In this document: positions 1 through 7,837 of the stretch, one piece after another
How positions within the stretch are numbered: the first letter of the stretch is position 1
How the letters are laid out: each line of letters begins with the position of its first letter
DNA from: Ardenticatenia bacterium
GTDB lineage: Bacteria; Chloroflexota; Anaerolineae; 4572-78; NAK82
DNA length: 48,256 bases
Direction of reading: 5' to 3'
Assembly (NCBI GenBank): GCA_003130875.1
Contig: QEXY01000003.1
Location: 1 to 48,256, forward strand
The notes under the pieces: model-generated
Seen by the model: only the letters and a program-made list of their open reading frames with translations
Told to the model about the DNA's origin: nothing
The model's database searches: none
Translations under genes and position numbers: made by a program

Positions 1-61
1 AGCCTATGAACGCGCTGCCAAGGCAGCATAACACTTTTCAGCGGACTTTTTCAACACCCTC
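1..61 (-). mobile_element. Terminal fragment of an insertion sequence (inverted copy of 47733-47793)
   Basis: These 61 bases are the reverse complement of 47733-47793 with a single mismatch. The outer end reads GAGGGTGTTGAAAAAGTC on the minus strand, with its boundary at position 61, so the rest of the element lies to the left, outside the window. The same terminal sequence is found at the MITE near 4285. No transposase coding sequence is visible in this fragment. Confidence 0.8.
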
Positions 62-90
62 TCTGTAGTGCATACGCGCCCCTCCGATAT

Positions 91-119
91 GTGACAAAAC
101 AGGCCATCGCGCCTATAAT
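91..119 (+). promoter_or_regulatory. Sigma70-type promoter of radC
   Basis: GTGACA (91-96), a 17-nt spacer and a perfect TATAAT (114-119) precede radC. Transcription would start near 126, leaving a leader of about 17 nt before the ATG. The promoter lies just outside the IS end, so it is probably the native radC promoter. Confidence 0.65.
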
Positions 120-142
120 GAGTCGACCCACTTGGCCGCACA

Positions 143-853
143 ATGGACGACGAGGCGACTTCTAGCTACTACGTGACAATGCGCGACGTGCCGGCAGAGG
201 AACGGCCTCGTGAACGCCTGGCACGCTACGGCGCCGCCGCTTTGTCCACTGCCGAATTGTTGGCCATCCTGCTGCGCACCGGCCGGCGTGGTGAGAACGT
301 GCTCGCTATGGCACAACGGTTGCTGGCTGACTGTGGCGGACTGGTGGGGCTAGCACGTATCAGCTTTGCCGAGCTCCAGGCACGCAGGGGGCTCGGCGCC
401 GCGAAGGCAGCCCAAATCCAGGCCGGCATCGAGCTCGGCCGCCGTATCGCGATTGCCTCACCAGAGGAACGTCCCCAGGTCACCTCGCCCGCCGCAGCGG
501 CAGCACTGCTGATGGCCGAGATGGCTTGGCTAGAACAAGAGCATTTGCGCGTGCTGTTGCTCGACACCAAGAATCGTGTGCTGGCAACCCCCACTGTCTA
601 TATCGGCAATGTGAACACCACAGTGGTGCGCATCGCCGAGCTCTTCCGTGAGGCGGTCCGCTATAACAGCACCGCGCTTATCGTCGCGCATAATCATCCC
701 TCGGGCGATCCTTCTCCATCACCGGAAGATATCCAGATGACGCGTCAGATCGTCCAGGCAGGGCAGTTGCTCGGCATTGAAGTGCTCGATCACATTATCA
801 TCGGCCACAATCGCTTCGTCTCGCTCAAAGAGCGTGGCCTGGGGTTTAACTGA
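143..853 (+). CDS. radC: RadC family JAB/MPN-domain protein
   Basis: 236 aa, the usual family length (UPF0758). The N-terminal half contains helix-hairpin-helix-like sequence ([20 protein letters not shown]). The C-terminal half is the RadC JAB/MPN+ metalloprotease-like domain with [11 protein letters not shown], the His-x-His...Asp zinc-ligand signature. The family was named for a supposed DNA-repair role, now disputed, and the true function is unsettled. The ATG at 143 lies 17 nt after the predicted transcription start and has no clear Shine-Dalgarno. The next gene starts five bases after the stop, so the two are probably cotranscribed. Confidence 0.93.
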   Translation: MDDEATSSYYVTMRDVPAEERPRERLARYGAAALSTAELLAILLRTGRRGENVLAMAQRLLADCGGLVGLARISFAELQARRGLGAAKAAQIQAGIELGRRIAIASPEERPQVTSPAAAAALLMAEMAWLEQEHLRVLLLDTKNRVLATPTVYIGNVNTTVVRIAELFREAVRYNSTALIVAHNHPSGDPSPSPEDIQMTRQIVQAGQLLGIEVLDHIIIGHNRFVSLKERGLGFN

Positions 854-858
854 CAGCG

Positions 859-1659
859 ATGGCAACAGAAGGCATCGCATGGTATATGTACCTGGCCGGC
901 ATCGCAGCTGGGTTCGTCTGCGGATGGGTCAATGTGCTGGCCGGCAGCGGCTCTTTGGTCACCCTGCCAGTGCTGTTGGCGATGGGGCTGCCGGCCAACG
1001 TCGCTAATGGCACCAACCGCATCGCCATCGTATTGCAAAACGTCATCGGCACCAGCAGCTTTTACCAAAAGCGAATGCTGGACTGGCGCGGAGGCATTTT
1101 GCTCTCCCTTCCTACTCTGAGTGGCTCTCTGGTCGGTGCCCACATCGCGCTCAACCTCGATGAACAGATGATGCGGCGCACTATCGGTGTCCTGATGGTG
1201 CTGATGCTCATCACCGTCCTCCTCGATCCGAAGCGCTGGTTGCAGGGACGCCCGGACAAAGTTCATCGCTCGCTCAATTGGTGGCAAGTGATCCTGTTCT
1301 TCGCCATTGGCATCTACGGGGGATTCATCCAGGCGGGTATCGGTGTCTTCCTACTGGCCGGTCTCGTGCTGGGGGTCGGCTACGACTTGGTGCGTGGCAA
1401 TGCCGTGAAGGTGTTAATCATCCTGGCTCAGTCCCTCGTGGCCCTGGCGGTCTTCGGCCTAAACGATCAGGTCGTATGGGAAATCGGAGCCTTGATAGCG
1501 TTGGGCACGATGCCAGGTGCCTGGGTCGCGACGCACATGGCAGTGGAACGCGGCGCTGTATTCGTACGCAGCGTATTGATCGCCGTAGTAGTAGTCTCAA
1601 GCCTCGACCTTTTCGGGGTGCTCCAGCTGGTCGCCGATCTGGCAGGCCGTCTTCTATAG
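859..1659 (+). CDS. TauE/SafE family membrane permease (putative sulfite/anion exporter)
   Basis: 266 aa, normal size. It is highly hydrophobic with about eight predicted transmembrane segments in two halves. The first half carries the family signature near the N-terminus (GFVCGWVNVLAGSGSLVTLP, followed by GLPANVANGTNR). The second half repeats the theme (IYGGFIQAGIGVFLLAGLVL). Members move sulfite, sulfoacetate or other organic anions across the cytoplasmic membrane, but substrate cannot be deduced here. It starts five bases after radC and ends 16 bases from the convergent selD. No sulfur-metabolism gene is adjacent. Confidence 0.88.
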   Translation: MATEGIAWYMYLAGIAAGFVCGWVNVLAGSGSLVTLPVLLAMGLPANVANGTNRIAIVLQNVIGTSSFYQKRMLDWRGGILLSLPTLSGSLVGAHIALNLDEQMMRRTIGVLMVLMLITVLLDPKRWLQGRPDKVHRSLNWWQVILFFAIGIYGGFIQAGIGVFLLAGLVLGVGYDLVRGNAVKVLIILAQSLVALAVFGLNDQVVWEIGALIALGTMPGAWVATHMAVERGAVFVRSVLIAVVVVSSLDLFGVLQLVADLAGRLL

Positions 1660-1675
1660 TGCTTCGTGCTGTTCC

Positions 1676-2725
1676 CTATGGCAGGACTTGGATGCCCTCG
1701 CCTGCCACCACCTCACCGATCACCCAATAGGGCTCTCCCGCCGCCTGGAAGCGCTCGGCAAGCTGGGGCAGTCGCTCCGCCGGAAGCGCGACCAGCAATC
1801 CGCCGGACGTCTCAGGAGTAAAAAGCAACATGCGCATCGCCTCGGAGATTTGCGGTGCGAAGTCCACGGACGCCTCATACATACGCTGGTTGCTGCATGT
1901 CCCGCCGGGGAAGACCTGTTGTTCGGCATACGCGATCGCACCTTCCAAGAAGGGGAGTCGCTCCACATAGATGTGCAACCGCACCCCGCTCTTCTGCGCC
2001 ATTTCCATCCCATGGCCGAGCAAGGCAAAGCCGGTGATGTCGGTGCAGGCATGCACGCCGACTTCCTGGATCAGTTGCGCGGCTGTGCGGTTGAGTTTCT
2101 CCATGCTGCTCACGGCCTGGGTCACGTGAGCAGGCTGCGCGATGGAACGCTTGAGCGCGGTAGTGATCACCCCCACTCCCAGTGGCTTGGTCAGAATCAG
2201 ACGATCCCCTGGGCGGGCACCTGCCTTGGTCAGCACACGCTGAGGATGTACGGTTCCCATCACAGCGAGGCCGTATTTGGGCTCGTTGTCGCGCACCGTG
2301 TGCCCGCCGACCAGCACCGCACCCGCTTCGGCCACTTTGTCAGCGCCGCCGCGCAGGATCTCCGCGATGATGCCCTGCGGCAAGTTATCCGGAAACCCGC
2401 AGACGTTCATGGCGAGCACAGCTTCGCCGCCCATCGCATACACGTCGCTCAGGGCATTGGCAGCCGCAATGGCACCATAGTCGTAGGGATCATCCACGAT
2501 GGGCGTGAAAAAGTCCACCGTCTGGATGACCGCCACGTCTTCGCTGATCCGATAGACGGCAGCGTCATCCCCGTCTCCCAAACCCACCAGCAGGTTGGGA
2601 TAGTGGCGGGGATCAAATCGATTTTGCAGCGGGCGCAACACGTGCGCCAGGGCCTCCGGGCCCAGCTTGGACGCTCAGCCCGCTGCGCTGGCCATCGCGG
2701 TCAGGCGAATCGTTTCCTCGTCCAT
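1676..2725 (-). CDS. selD: Selenide, water dikinase SelD, selenocysteine-containing (UGA-encoded Sec17)
   Basis: SelD makes selenophosphate from selenide and ATP for Sec and selenouridine synthesis. The open frame from 2641 lacks the catalytic N-terminus. Reading the same frame upstream through one TGA (2677-2675) to the ATG at 2725 restores it: MDEETIRLTAMASAAG-U-ASKLGPEAL. The TGA codon is residue 17, exactly where E. coli SelD has its catalytic Cys17, and the essential Lys20 is also in place. Total 349 aa, the normal length. Downstream are DGDDAAVY, TVDFFTPIVDDPYDYG, ANALSDVYAMGG, GGHTVRDNEPKYGLAV and TDITGFALLGH, all SelD motifs. A SECIS-like hairpin follows the UGA directly. It lies 49 nt downstream of the phosphohexomutase gene, probably in the same transcript. 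An automatic caller would start at GTG 2641 and miss the active site. Confidence 0.93.
2644..2677 (-). promoter_or_regulatory. Putative bacterial SECIS element in selD
   Basis: Directly after the UGA (2677-2675), the mRNA can fold into a hairpin inside the coding sequence. The upper stem is GGGCC (2663-2659) paired with GGCCC (2654-2650) around a CGGA loop. The lower stem is GCG and CCA paired with UGG and CGC, with a bulged U and an AGCU bulge. The apical loop starts 16 nt after the UGA and has a G at its second position, which fits the known spacing and loop preference of bacterial SECIS elements recognised by SelB. The fold was worked out by hand, without energy calculation. Confidence 0.7.
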
Positions 2726-2774
2726 GGCTCCCAAATCCTGAATTATCCTCAAACGGCGGTAACGGGATAATCCG

Positions 2775-4205
2775 CTACTCGATCCCGGCCATCTTGCGCC
2801 CGGTCTCCAACAGCGCACTCACTCCGCCGGCATCGGGCGCCTCGGCGTATACGCGCAACACCGGCTCGGTGCCGCTGGGGCGGATGAGCAGCCAACTATC
2901 GTCTGCCATACGATATTTGATCCCGTCCAGCGTGTCAATCTTGACCACGGTCTGACCATTCATCACCGGCGGCGCAGCATCGGTCAGCCGCGCAATCATC
3001 TCCGATTTCACTACCGGATATGGCAGGCGCATATCACAGCGCGCGTAACACGTCGGCCCCACCTGCTTCTGCAGGTCAGCGACCAGCTCGTGCAGCGGCA
3101 CACCGGCGTCCGCCACAATCTCGAGCAGCAGCAGCCCCATCAAAATGCCGTCGCCCTCAGGGATGTGGCCCTTGATGCCGATGCCACCCGATTCCTCTCC
3201 GCCGATCAGCACGTCATCGCTCAGCATCAGGTCGGCGATGTGGTTGAAGCCCACCGGCGTCTCGCGCAGCGGCAGGCCGTACCGTGCCGCCAGGCGATCC
3301 ACCATCATCGTGGTTGAGACGGTTTTGACCACCATGCCGCTCCAACCACGCCGTTCGACCAGATAGCGAATAGCCAGGGCGAAGATATGATGTGGGTCGA
3401 CGAAGTTGCCCAACGCATCCACCGCCCCGATGCGGTCAGCATCGCCGTCGGTGGCCAGGCCGATGTCGGCATGTTCCGCCTGCACGGCTGCAACCAGCGC
3501 TTGCAGGTAACGCGCGATGGGCTCTGGGTGGATGCCGCCAAAGCCGGGGTTCATCTCACAACGAATCTCGGTCAGACGTGTACGGGTACGTGCCAGGATC
3601 TCACGGAAGCAGCCGCGCCCGGCGCCGTACATCGCATCGGCCACCACGCGCAGCTCACCCGCCGAGATCTTGTCTAGATCAACCAGGTGACTGAGGTGCT
3701 CATAGTACGCCCAGCTGGGATCGAAACGGCGGATCAGCTCGCGTTGGAGCGCCACCTGATAGTCAATCATGTTTGGCCCGCGCCCGCGCTCCTGGTTCTC
3801 CTCAAGAAAGCGCTCCACCATGCGCGCCTGATGCACCGAGGCGGAGCCGCCATAAGGCGCTTTGAGCTTCACACCATTATAGCGCGGCGCGTTGTGGCTA
3901 GCGGTGATCATCACTCCGGCAGCGGCTTTGCGGTGCACCACGTTGTAGGAGACAGCCGGCGTGGGCGCATCCGCCCGCGTCAGCCAGGCGATGATATTGT
4001 TGCCGGCCAGCACACGCGCTACCTCGACGGCATATCGGTCGGACAGGAAGCGTGTGTCAAATCCGACAACCACTTCTGGTTGAGGGGTCGTGGCTGTGTG
4101 CAACACGTAGTCAGCGATTGCCTGAGAGACTAGCTGCAAATTGGCAAAAGTAAAAGTGTCACTGATGACAGCGCGCCAGCCGTCAGTGCCGAAGCGGATA
4201 GTCAT
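2775..4205 (-). CDS. Phosphoglucomutase/phosphomannomutase family protein
   Basis: 476 aa alpha-D-phosphohexomutase. It interconverts hexose 1- and 6-phosphates through a phosphoserine. The N-terminal substrate loop FGTDGWRA, the catalytic-serine loop TASHNAPRYNGVK, the metal loop ATDGDADRIG, the sugar loop GGEESGGIG and the C-terminal phosphate loop RPSGTEPVLRVY are all present, so it should be active. The preferred start is ATG 4205, which gives the standard MTIRFGTDGWRA N-terminus behind a GGGGGAG ribosome-binding site. An earlier in-frame ATG (4256) would add 17 unusual residues and lies within the promoter. selD follows 49 nt downstream. Glucose versus mannose specificity cannot be fixed from sequence. 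Confidence 0.92.
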   Translation of the reverse strand: MTIRFGTDGWRAVISDTFTFANLQLVSQAIADYVLHTATTPQPEVVVGFDTRFLSDRYAVEVARVLAGNNIIAWLTRADAPTPAVSYNVVHRKAAAGVMITASHNAPRYNGVKLKAPYGGSASVHQARMVERFLEENQERGRGPNMIDYQVALQRELIRRFDPSWAYYEHLSHLVDLDKISAGELRVVADAMYGAGRGCFREILARTRTRLTEIRCEMNPGFGGIHPEPIARYLQALVAAVQAEHADIGLATDGDADRIGAVDALGNFVDPHHIFALAIRYLVERRGWSGMVVKTVSTTMMVDRLAARYGLPLRETPVGFNHIADLMLSDDVLIGGEESGGIGIKGHIPEGDGILMGLLLLEIVADAGVPLHELVADLQKQVGPTCYARCDMRLPYPVVKSEMIARLTDAAPPVMNGQTVVKIDTLDGIKYRMADDSWLLIRPSGTEPVLRVYAEAPDAGGVSALLETGRKMAGIE

Positions 4206-4251
4206 AGACTGTCTACTCCCCCATCGGTTATGGATCAGGGTGCTCGAGACC

Positions 4252-4280
4252 ATCATACCATACTGCGGTGCGGATGTCCA
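4252..4280 (-). promoter_or_regulatory. Promoter of the phosphohexomutase-selD pair
   Basis: On the minus strand TGGACA (4280-4275), a 17-nt spacer and TATGAT (4257-4252) resemble a sigma70 promoter. Its -35 box overlaps the left target-site repeat of the neighbouring MITE, so that insertion abuts the promoter. Confidence 0.55.
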
Positions 4281-4382
4281 TCCTGAGGGTGTTGAAAAAC
4301 TCTTTAGTTACCCGCTTTATTGGCCCATTTTCCTATGAGAATCTGAGCGGTCAAGGGACTTTTTCAACATCCTTTCCATCCT
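4277..4382. mobile_element. MITE with 18-bp inverted repeats and 8-bp target duplication
   Basis: A 90-bp element (4285-4374) begins GAGGGTGTTGAAAAACTC and ends with the imperfect inverse, GACTTTTTCAACATCCTT (15 of 18 positions match). It is flanked on both sides, with no gap, by the direct repeat TCCATCCT (4277-4284 and 4375-4382), as expected for an 8-bp target-site duplication. The inside is A+T-rich and non-coding. The terminal sequence matches the IS ends at 1-61 and 47733-47793, so the element was probably mobilised by that IS family's transposase. Confidence 0.82.
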
Positions 4383-4523
4383 GCACTTCCCTTGTGTCAC
4401 CCCAAGATGAAATACACTTGTTAGAGTTTCGAAACGGTTTAGGACACCTGCTGACGCGCGTGACTCGGATTGAAACCTGTCTTTCTTGTCAAAATGAAAT
4501 GCACCCCAAGCAGTCGCAAGTGG
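4383..4523. other. Non-coding stretch with a small direct repeat
   Basis: No gene is seen here. An 11-base motif, ATGAAAT(A/G)CAC, occurs twice (4407-4417 and 4494-4504), each near CTTGT and CCCCAAG, as if part of an old duplication. A single GGATTGAAAC resembles the end of some CRISPR repeats but is not repeated. Confidence 0.4.
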
Positions 4524-4552
4524 TTGACCCTGTTGAGGCTATATGCTAGACT
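4524..4552 (+). promoter_or_regulatory. Promoter placing transcription start at the ATG (leaderless) of the GT-C-like gene
   Basis: TTGACC (4524-4529), a 17-nt spacer and TAGACT (4547-4552). The expected start, six to seven bases after the -10, falls on the A of the ATG at 4559. There is no room for a ribosome-binding site between the -10 and the start codon, so a leaderless mRNA is predicted. Confidence 0.55.
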
Positions 4553-4558
4553 AGTGTT

Positions 4559-6043
4559 ATGGTTAATTCCAGAAGTTTCCCTGTGCTTCAGCCATCCGGA
4601 GATACCCTTTTATTGTTCGCCTTGCTGATAGCACGCGTGCGCATTGACACCCTGGCTGAATGGGCAGCCATTCCCACGTCTATGCTCCATCGCGACGTGG
4701 CAACTTTGCTGAATAATGTTGTGCCCGCACAAAGCTTGGCGCTCCTCTCCGATAGACAGACGACCGACCCCGTTACATTGTTGTTGATCAGCGTCGCTTT
4801 TGGTCTGTTTTTGATTTACCTGGTAGTAGATTGGCTGCGTGAGTGTCTGTGGCCTCGCATGATATTCCGCATCAAGCTTGCTCTGGTATACCTGATTGTG
4901 GGGATATTGGTATTTGGGCAAGCAGGGCTTTTCATAGCGCTGCGCCATATCTCCGCTCCGGCTGCCTACGCCCACGATGGGGGGGTCATCCAGACGGAGA
5001 TTACCATCCATTATTTACTGAAAGGCATCAATCCTTATGTAGCTGACTACCGAAGCACCCCGATGGCGGAGTGGGGCACCGAGTATCGTACCGCATTGGA
5101 TCACTATCCCTATCTACCTTGGACATTTCTCTTCTCAACGCCCTTTTACCTCGCGAGTTCTACCACGATCGGCTGGTTTGATCAGCGGTTTGTTTACCTT
5201 ATGCTGTTTGCTATGACACTGGCGTTCTCCAGCCATCTGGTACGGTCCGCCGAGAGGAAACTGAGCCTCCTCATTGTGTTAGGCCTCAATCCGATTCTTG
5301 CCAGCGATGTCATCTTCGGCCAGAACGATTCATTCGTGCTCTTCTGGATCGTGCTGGGGGTCTGGCTCCTGTATTGGGCGACAGCACATAATGGGAACGG
5401 ACGCAACTCGGAGTTATGGCGCTCACTGTCCATGGTGGCGTTTGGTCTGGCGTGCGCCAGCAAACCGACTGCCTGGTTCCTGATTCCTTTCCTTATCGGG
5501 TATCAGTGGTGCACGCTCCCGTCGCACCCGATGGATATCGTGCCGCGAAGGATCACCCGGATTCCCACCAATATGTGGGCAGTTGTTCGCCATTTATGGC
5601 CGCTTGCGCTCACATTTATTGTGATAACGGGGCCGTGGTTTGTATGGCAGCCTGCCGATATGATCGAGGATGTGTGGCACTGGAGTGCTGGCACGGCTGA
5701 AACTTCCTATCAAATCCGCGGTTGGGGATTCAGCAATTTCATTCTGGCACTTGGGCTGGTGCCCAGCCGCCTGGCTTATTGGCCCTTCTGGATTGTCGAG
5801 TTGGTAATCGCAGTGCCTCTGTTGGCGGTGGGGTTGTGGCGGTTAAGGCGCAACCCGAGACTGGCTGTCGCCCTGCAAGGATACGCGATCTTGCTGCTCG
5901 GCTTTCTTTACGGTTCCCGTTTCCTCAATGAGAACTATTTGGGCTTCTTACTGGCGGTTTTCACCGTCGCGTTCTTCATGACGGATGCCGGTCCTTCTGG
6001 GCCTTCGCTCGACGATCTGCACGCAGTGCACAGGGATGCATAG
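4559..6043 (+). CDS. Polytopic membrane protein, GT-C-like glycosyltransferase (GT87/mannosyltransferase-type)
   Basis: 494 aa with about ten hydrophobic segments. After the first segments comes an extracytoplasmic loop with HDGGVIQTEITIHYLLKGINPYVADY, an acidic motif and NPY pattern common in lipid-phosphate-sugar-dependent GT-C enzymes. This is followed by a short LNPILASDVIFGQNDSFVLF segment, also typical of GT87-like proteins. The likely role is transfer of a sugar from a polyprenyl-phosphate donor outside the membrane, but donor and acceptor are unknown. The coding sequence looks more A+T-rich than its neighbours, sits beside a MITE and stands alone, which may indicate transfer. The start is ATG 4559. 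Family assignment is by pattern only. Confidence 0.6.
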   Translation: MVNSRSFPVLQPSGDTLLLFALLIARVRIDTLAEWAAIPTSMLHRDVATLLNNVVPAQSLALLSDRQTTDPVTLLLISVAFGLFLIYLVVDWLRECLWPRMIFRIKLALVYLIVGILVFGQAGLFIALRHISAPAAYAHDGGVIQTEITIHYLLKGINPYVADYRSTPMAEWGTEYRTALDHYPYLPWTFLFSTPFYLASSTTIGWFDQRFVYLMLFAMTLAFSSHLVRSAERKLSLLIVLGLNPILASDVIFGQNDSFVLFWIVLGVWLLYWATAHNGNGRNSELWRSLSMVAFGLACASKPTAWFLIPFLIGYQWCTLPSHPMDIVPRRITRIPTNMWAVVRHLWPLALTFIVITGPWFVWQPADMIEDVWHWSAGTAETSYQIRGWGFSNFILALGLVPSRLAYWPFWIVELVIAVPLLAVGLWRLRRNPRLAVALQGYAILLLGFLYGSRFLNENYLGFLLAVFTVAFFMTDAGPSGPSLDDLHAVHRDA

Positions 6044-6062
6044 ACCCAGACGGGATGGGCGA

Positions 6063-6090
6063 TTGTGTTCCTAGAGGGGTGTGGTATAAT
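6063..6090 (+). promoter_or_regulatory. Promoter of the patatin-histidine kinase pair
   Basis: TTGTGT (6063-6068), a 16-nt spacer and a perfect TATAAT (6085-6090) lie 58 nt upstream of the ATG at 6149. Confidence 0.65.
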
Positions 6091-6148
6091 CTTCGACGAC
6101 GTTTGAGGAGCCAGGATCCGATCAAGGCCTCTTGAGGGAAACCCTTCG

Positions 6149-7837
6149 ATGGAGGGCATGTCACTGCCAGCGCGAGTCGAGCGGCTGAGACGCATCGCCT
6201 TTTTCCAGAATCTGCCATTCGCTGTCGTGGCTGACCTGGCGGTACGCTTGCGCCACGAACGTTATCGCCAGGGCGAGGTGGTTTTCGTCGAAGGGAGTCT
6301 GGGCGATTCTCTGTACTTCATTGAGTCGGGGCAGGTCAAGATCTCGACTGGGAGCGGTAGCCAAGAACGGGTGCTGAATTACCTGGGGCCGGGCAATTTC
6401 TTCGGCGAAATGGCCGTTTTATTGAAGCAGCGCCGCATGGCCACAGTGACGGTCGTGATCGACGCTGACCTGTGGGTGTTGCGCAAGGCGGATTTGGAAT
6501 CGCTGCTAGAAAAATACCCGGCGGTTGCGCTTCAGATCACCGAGGAGCTCTCCCGTCGCCTCACCGACACGATCCGGCAGCCGGTCAAAGAAGACATCTA
6601 CACCCCTGTCGCTGTCTTTGGAGATGAACCGTGGGTTTTGGCCGAGGCGCTCAAGCGTTTGACCGGCGAGCGAGTCGCTCTCCTGGACATGTCGGGTAGC
6701 AATCTAATCCAGCACAGCAGATATCTGCCGGTCGAGCTGGTGATTGACTCGATCTCTCCGCGTGCCACCGCTCAAGAGGTCACCGAGAAGATGAGTCTAC
6801 TGGCCGGCACGCACGACCGCGTGTTGGTCTGGTTGCCACCCGAGGGGTTTGAAGCGTGCGTGAAAGCGGCCCAATTGTGCGAAGCGATCGTTTTCATTGA
6901 CGCCCCGGCATATGGCTGGGTGAATCAGTTCGCTTTCAAACCGACTTGGCATATTACCCAGACTCTGGTGGAGATTGAACGGGTCGCGCGGCATCTGGCA
7001 CACCGTGTAGTTGGATTGGCGCTCTCAAGTGGAGGGGCACGCGGGTTGGCACACGTCGGTGTGCTCAAAGTGTTAAAGCGCGAAGGCATCCCCATCGACA
7101 TGGTCGCCGGTACCAGTGCCGGCGCTTTGTTCGGCGGTCTGTTCGCCGCGGGGCGTTCCATCGAAACGATTGAGGACTTTGCGCTAAACTTTCATAAACA
7201 GTTGAGCGTGTGGAATCTGCTGGATCTGGCGGTGCCGCCGCGCACTGGCCTGATACGAGGTCAGCGCTTCCTGAAATACTTGCGCGAGTTGTATCAGGAT
7301 GTTGTGTTCGAACAGTTGGAAATTCCCTTCTACGCCGTCGCGGCGGATGTGCTGACTGGCGAAGAAATCGTGCTGGATAAGGGCTCCGTGGCGGACGCGG
7401 TACGGGCCAGCACGTCCATTGTGGGCATCCTGATGCCTCACCGCCTTGACAATCGTTACCTGGTGGACGGTGGAGCGGTGAATCCCCTGCCGGCCAGTGT
7501 GTTAGCGGAGCGAGGTGCCGACATCATCATCGCCTCACGCGTGATCCCCTCTATGGAAGAGGAAAAGGAGTACCGACGCGCATCGCGCAGCAGCGGTCAA
7601 ATGGACCTCATCTCCCTGGTGAGCAACTTTCAGAGCATTATGGAACGCGAAATTATCCAGCATCGGCAAAGTTGCGTGGATGTGATGATCACACCTAAGG
7701 TGGCCGCGTATCGACCGACAGACTACCGCCCCGCCGCTGAGCTGATCCGCTTAGGGGAAGAGGCAACAGAGCGAGTTCTTTCTGCCGTCAGGGCACAGTT
7801 GTCTCCCCGTATTTCTGGGGTGGGGGTGAAACTATGA
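6149..7837 (+). CDS. Cyclic-nucleotide-binding domain/patatin-like phospholipase (NTE-type)
   Basis: 562 aa. Residues ~12-140 form a CRP-like cyclic-nucleotide-binding domain (QGEVVFVEGSLGDSLYFIESG, GNFFGEMAVLLKQRRMATV). Residues ~150-285 are an intermediate domain without a recognised motif. Residues ~290-490 form a patatin domain: oxyanion loop SSGGARGLAH, nucleophile GTSAG (Ser323) and catalytic acid DGG (Asp440), so the Ser-Asp dyad is intact. Bacterial relatives of neuropathy target esterase share this layout and hydrolyse (lyso)phospholipids. Ligand control of lipase activity is likely, but whether the ligand is cAMP is unknown. The last four bases (ATGA) overlap the histidine kinase start, so the two proteins are translationally coupled. 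Confidence 0.9.
   Translation: MEGMSLPARVERLRRIAFFQNLPFAVVADLAVRLRHERYRQGEVVFVEGSLGDSLYFIESGQVKISTGSGSQERVLNYLGPGNFFGEMAVLLKQRRMATVTVVIDADLWVLRKADLESLLEKYPAVALQITEELSRRLTDTIRQPVKEDIYTPVAVFGDEPWVLAEALKRLTGERVALLDMSGSNLIQHSRYLPVELVIDSISPRATAQEVTEKMSLLAGTHDRVLVWLPPEGFEACVKAAQLCEAIVFIDAPAYGWVNQFAFKPTWHITQTLVEIERVARHLAHRVVGLALSSGGARGLAHVGVLKVLKREGIPIDMVAGTSAGALFGGLFAAGRSIETIEDFALNFHKQLSVWNLLDLAVPPRTGLIRGQRFLKYLRELYQDVVFEQLEIPFYAVAADVLTGEEIVLDKGSVADAVRASTSIVGILMPHRLDNRYLVDGGAVNPLPASVLAERGADIIIASRVIPSMEEEKEYRRASRSSGQMDLISLVSNFQSIMEREIIQHRQSCVDVMITPKVAAYRPTDYRPAAELIRLGEEATERVLSAVRAQLSPRISGVGVKL

Noticed and set aside
1676-2641. SelD as an N-terminally truncated gene or pseudogene starting at GTG 2641
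   Set aside because: The frame upstream encodes a perfect SelD N-terminus with the only stop being TGA at the catalytic Cys position, which is the expected pattern for selenocysteine.
1688-2770. 360-codon open frame on the plus strand opposite selD, and similar long frames opposite the binding protein (15720-17000) and the oxidoreductase (27551-28504)
   Set aside because: They lie fully antisense to genes with clear motifs, are rich in His, Gln, Arg and Pro as mirror frames of G+C-rich genes usually are, and contain no recognisable domain.
4468-4477. GGATTGAAAC resembling the end of a CRISPR repeat
   Set aside because: Only one copy; no spaced repeats and no cas genes in the window.
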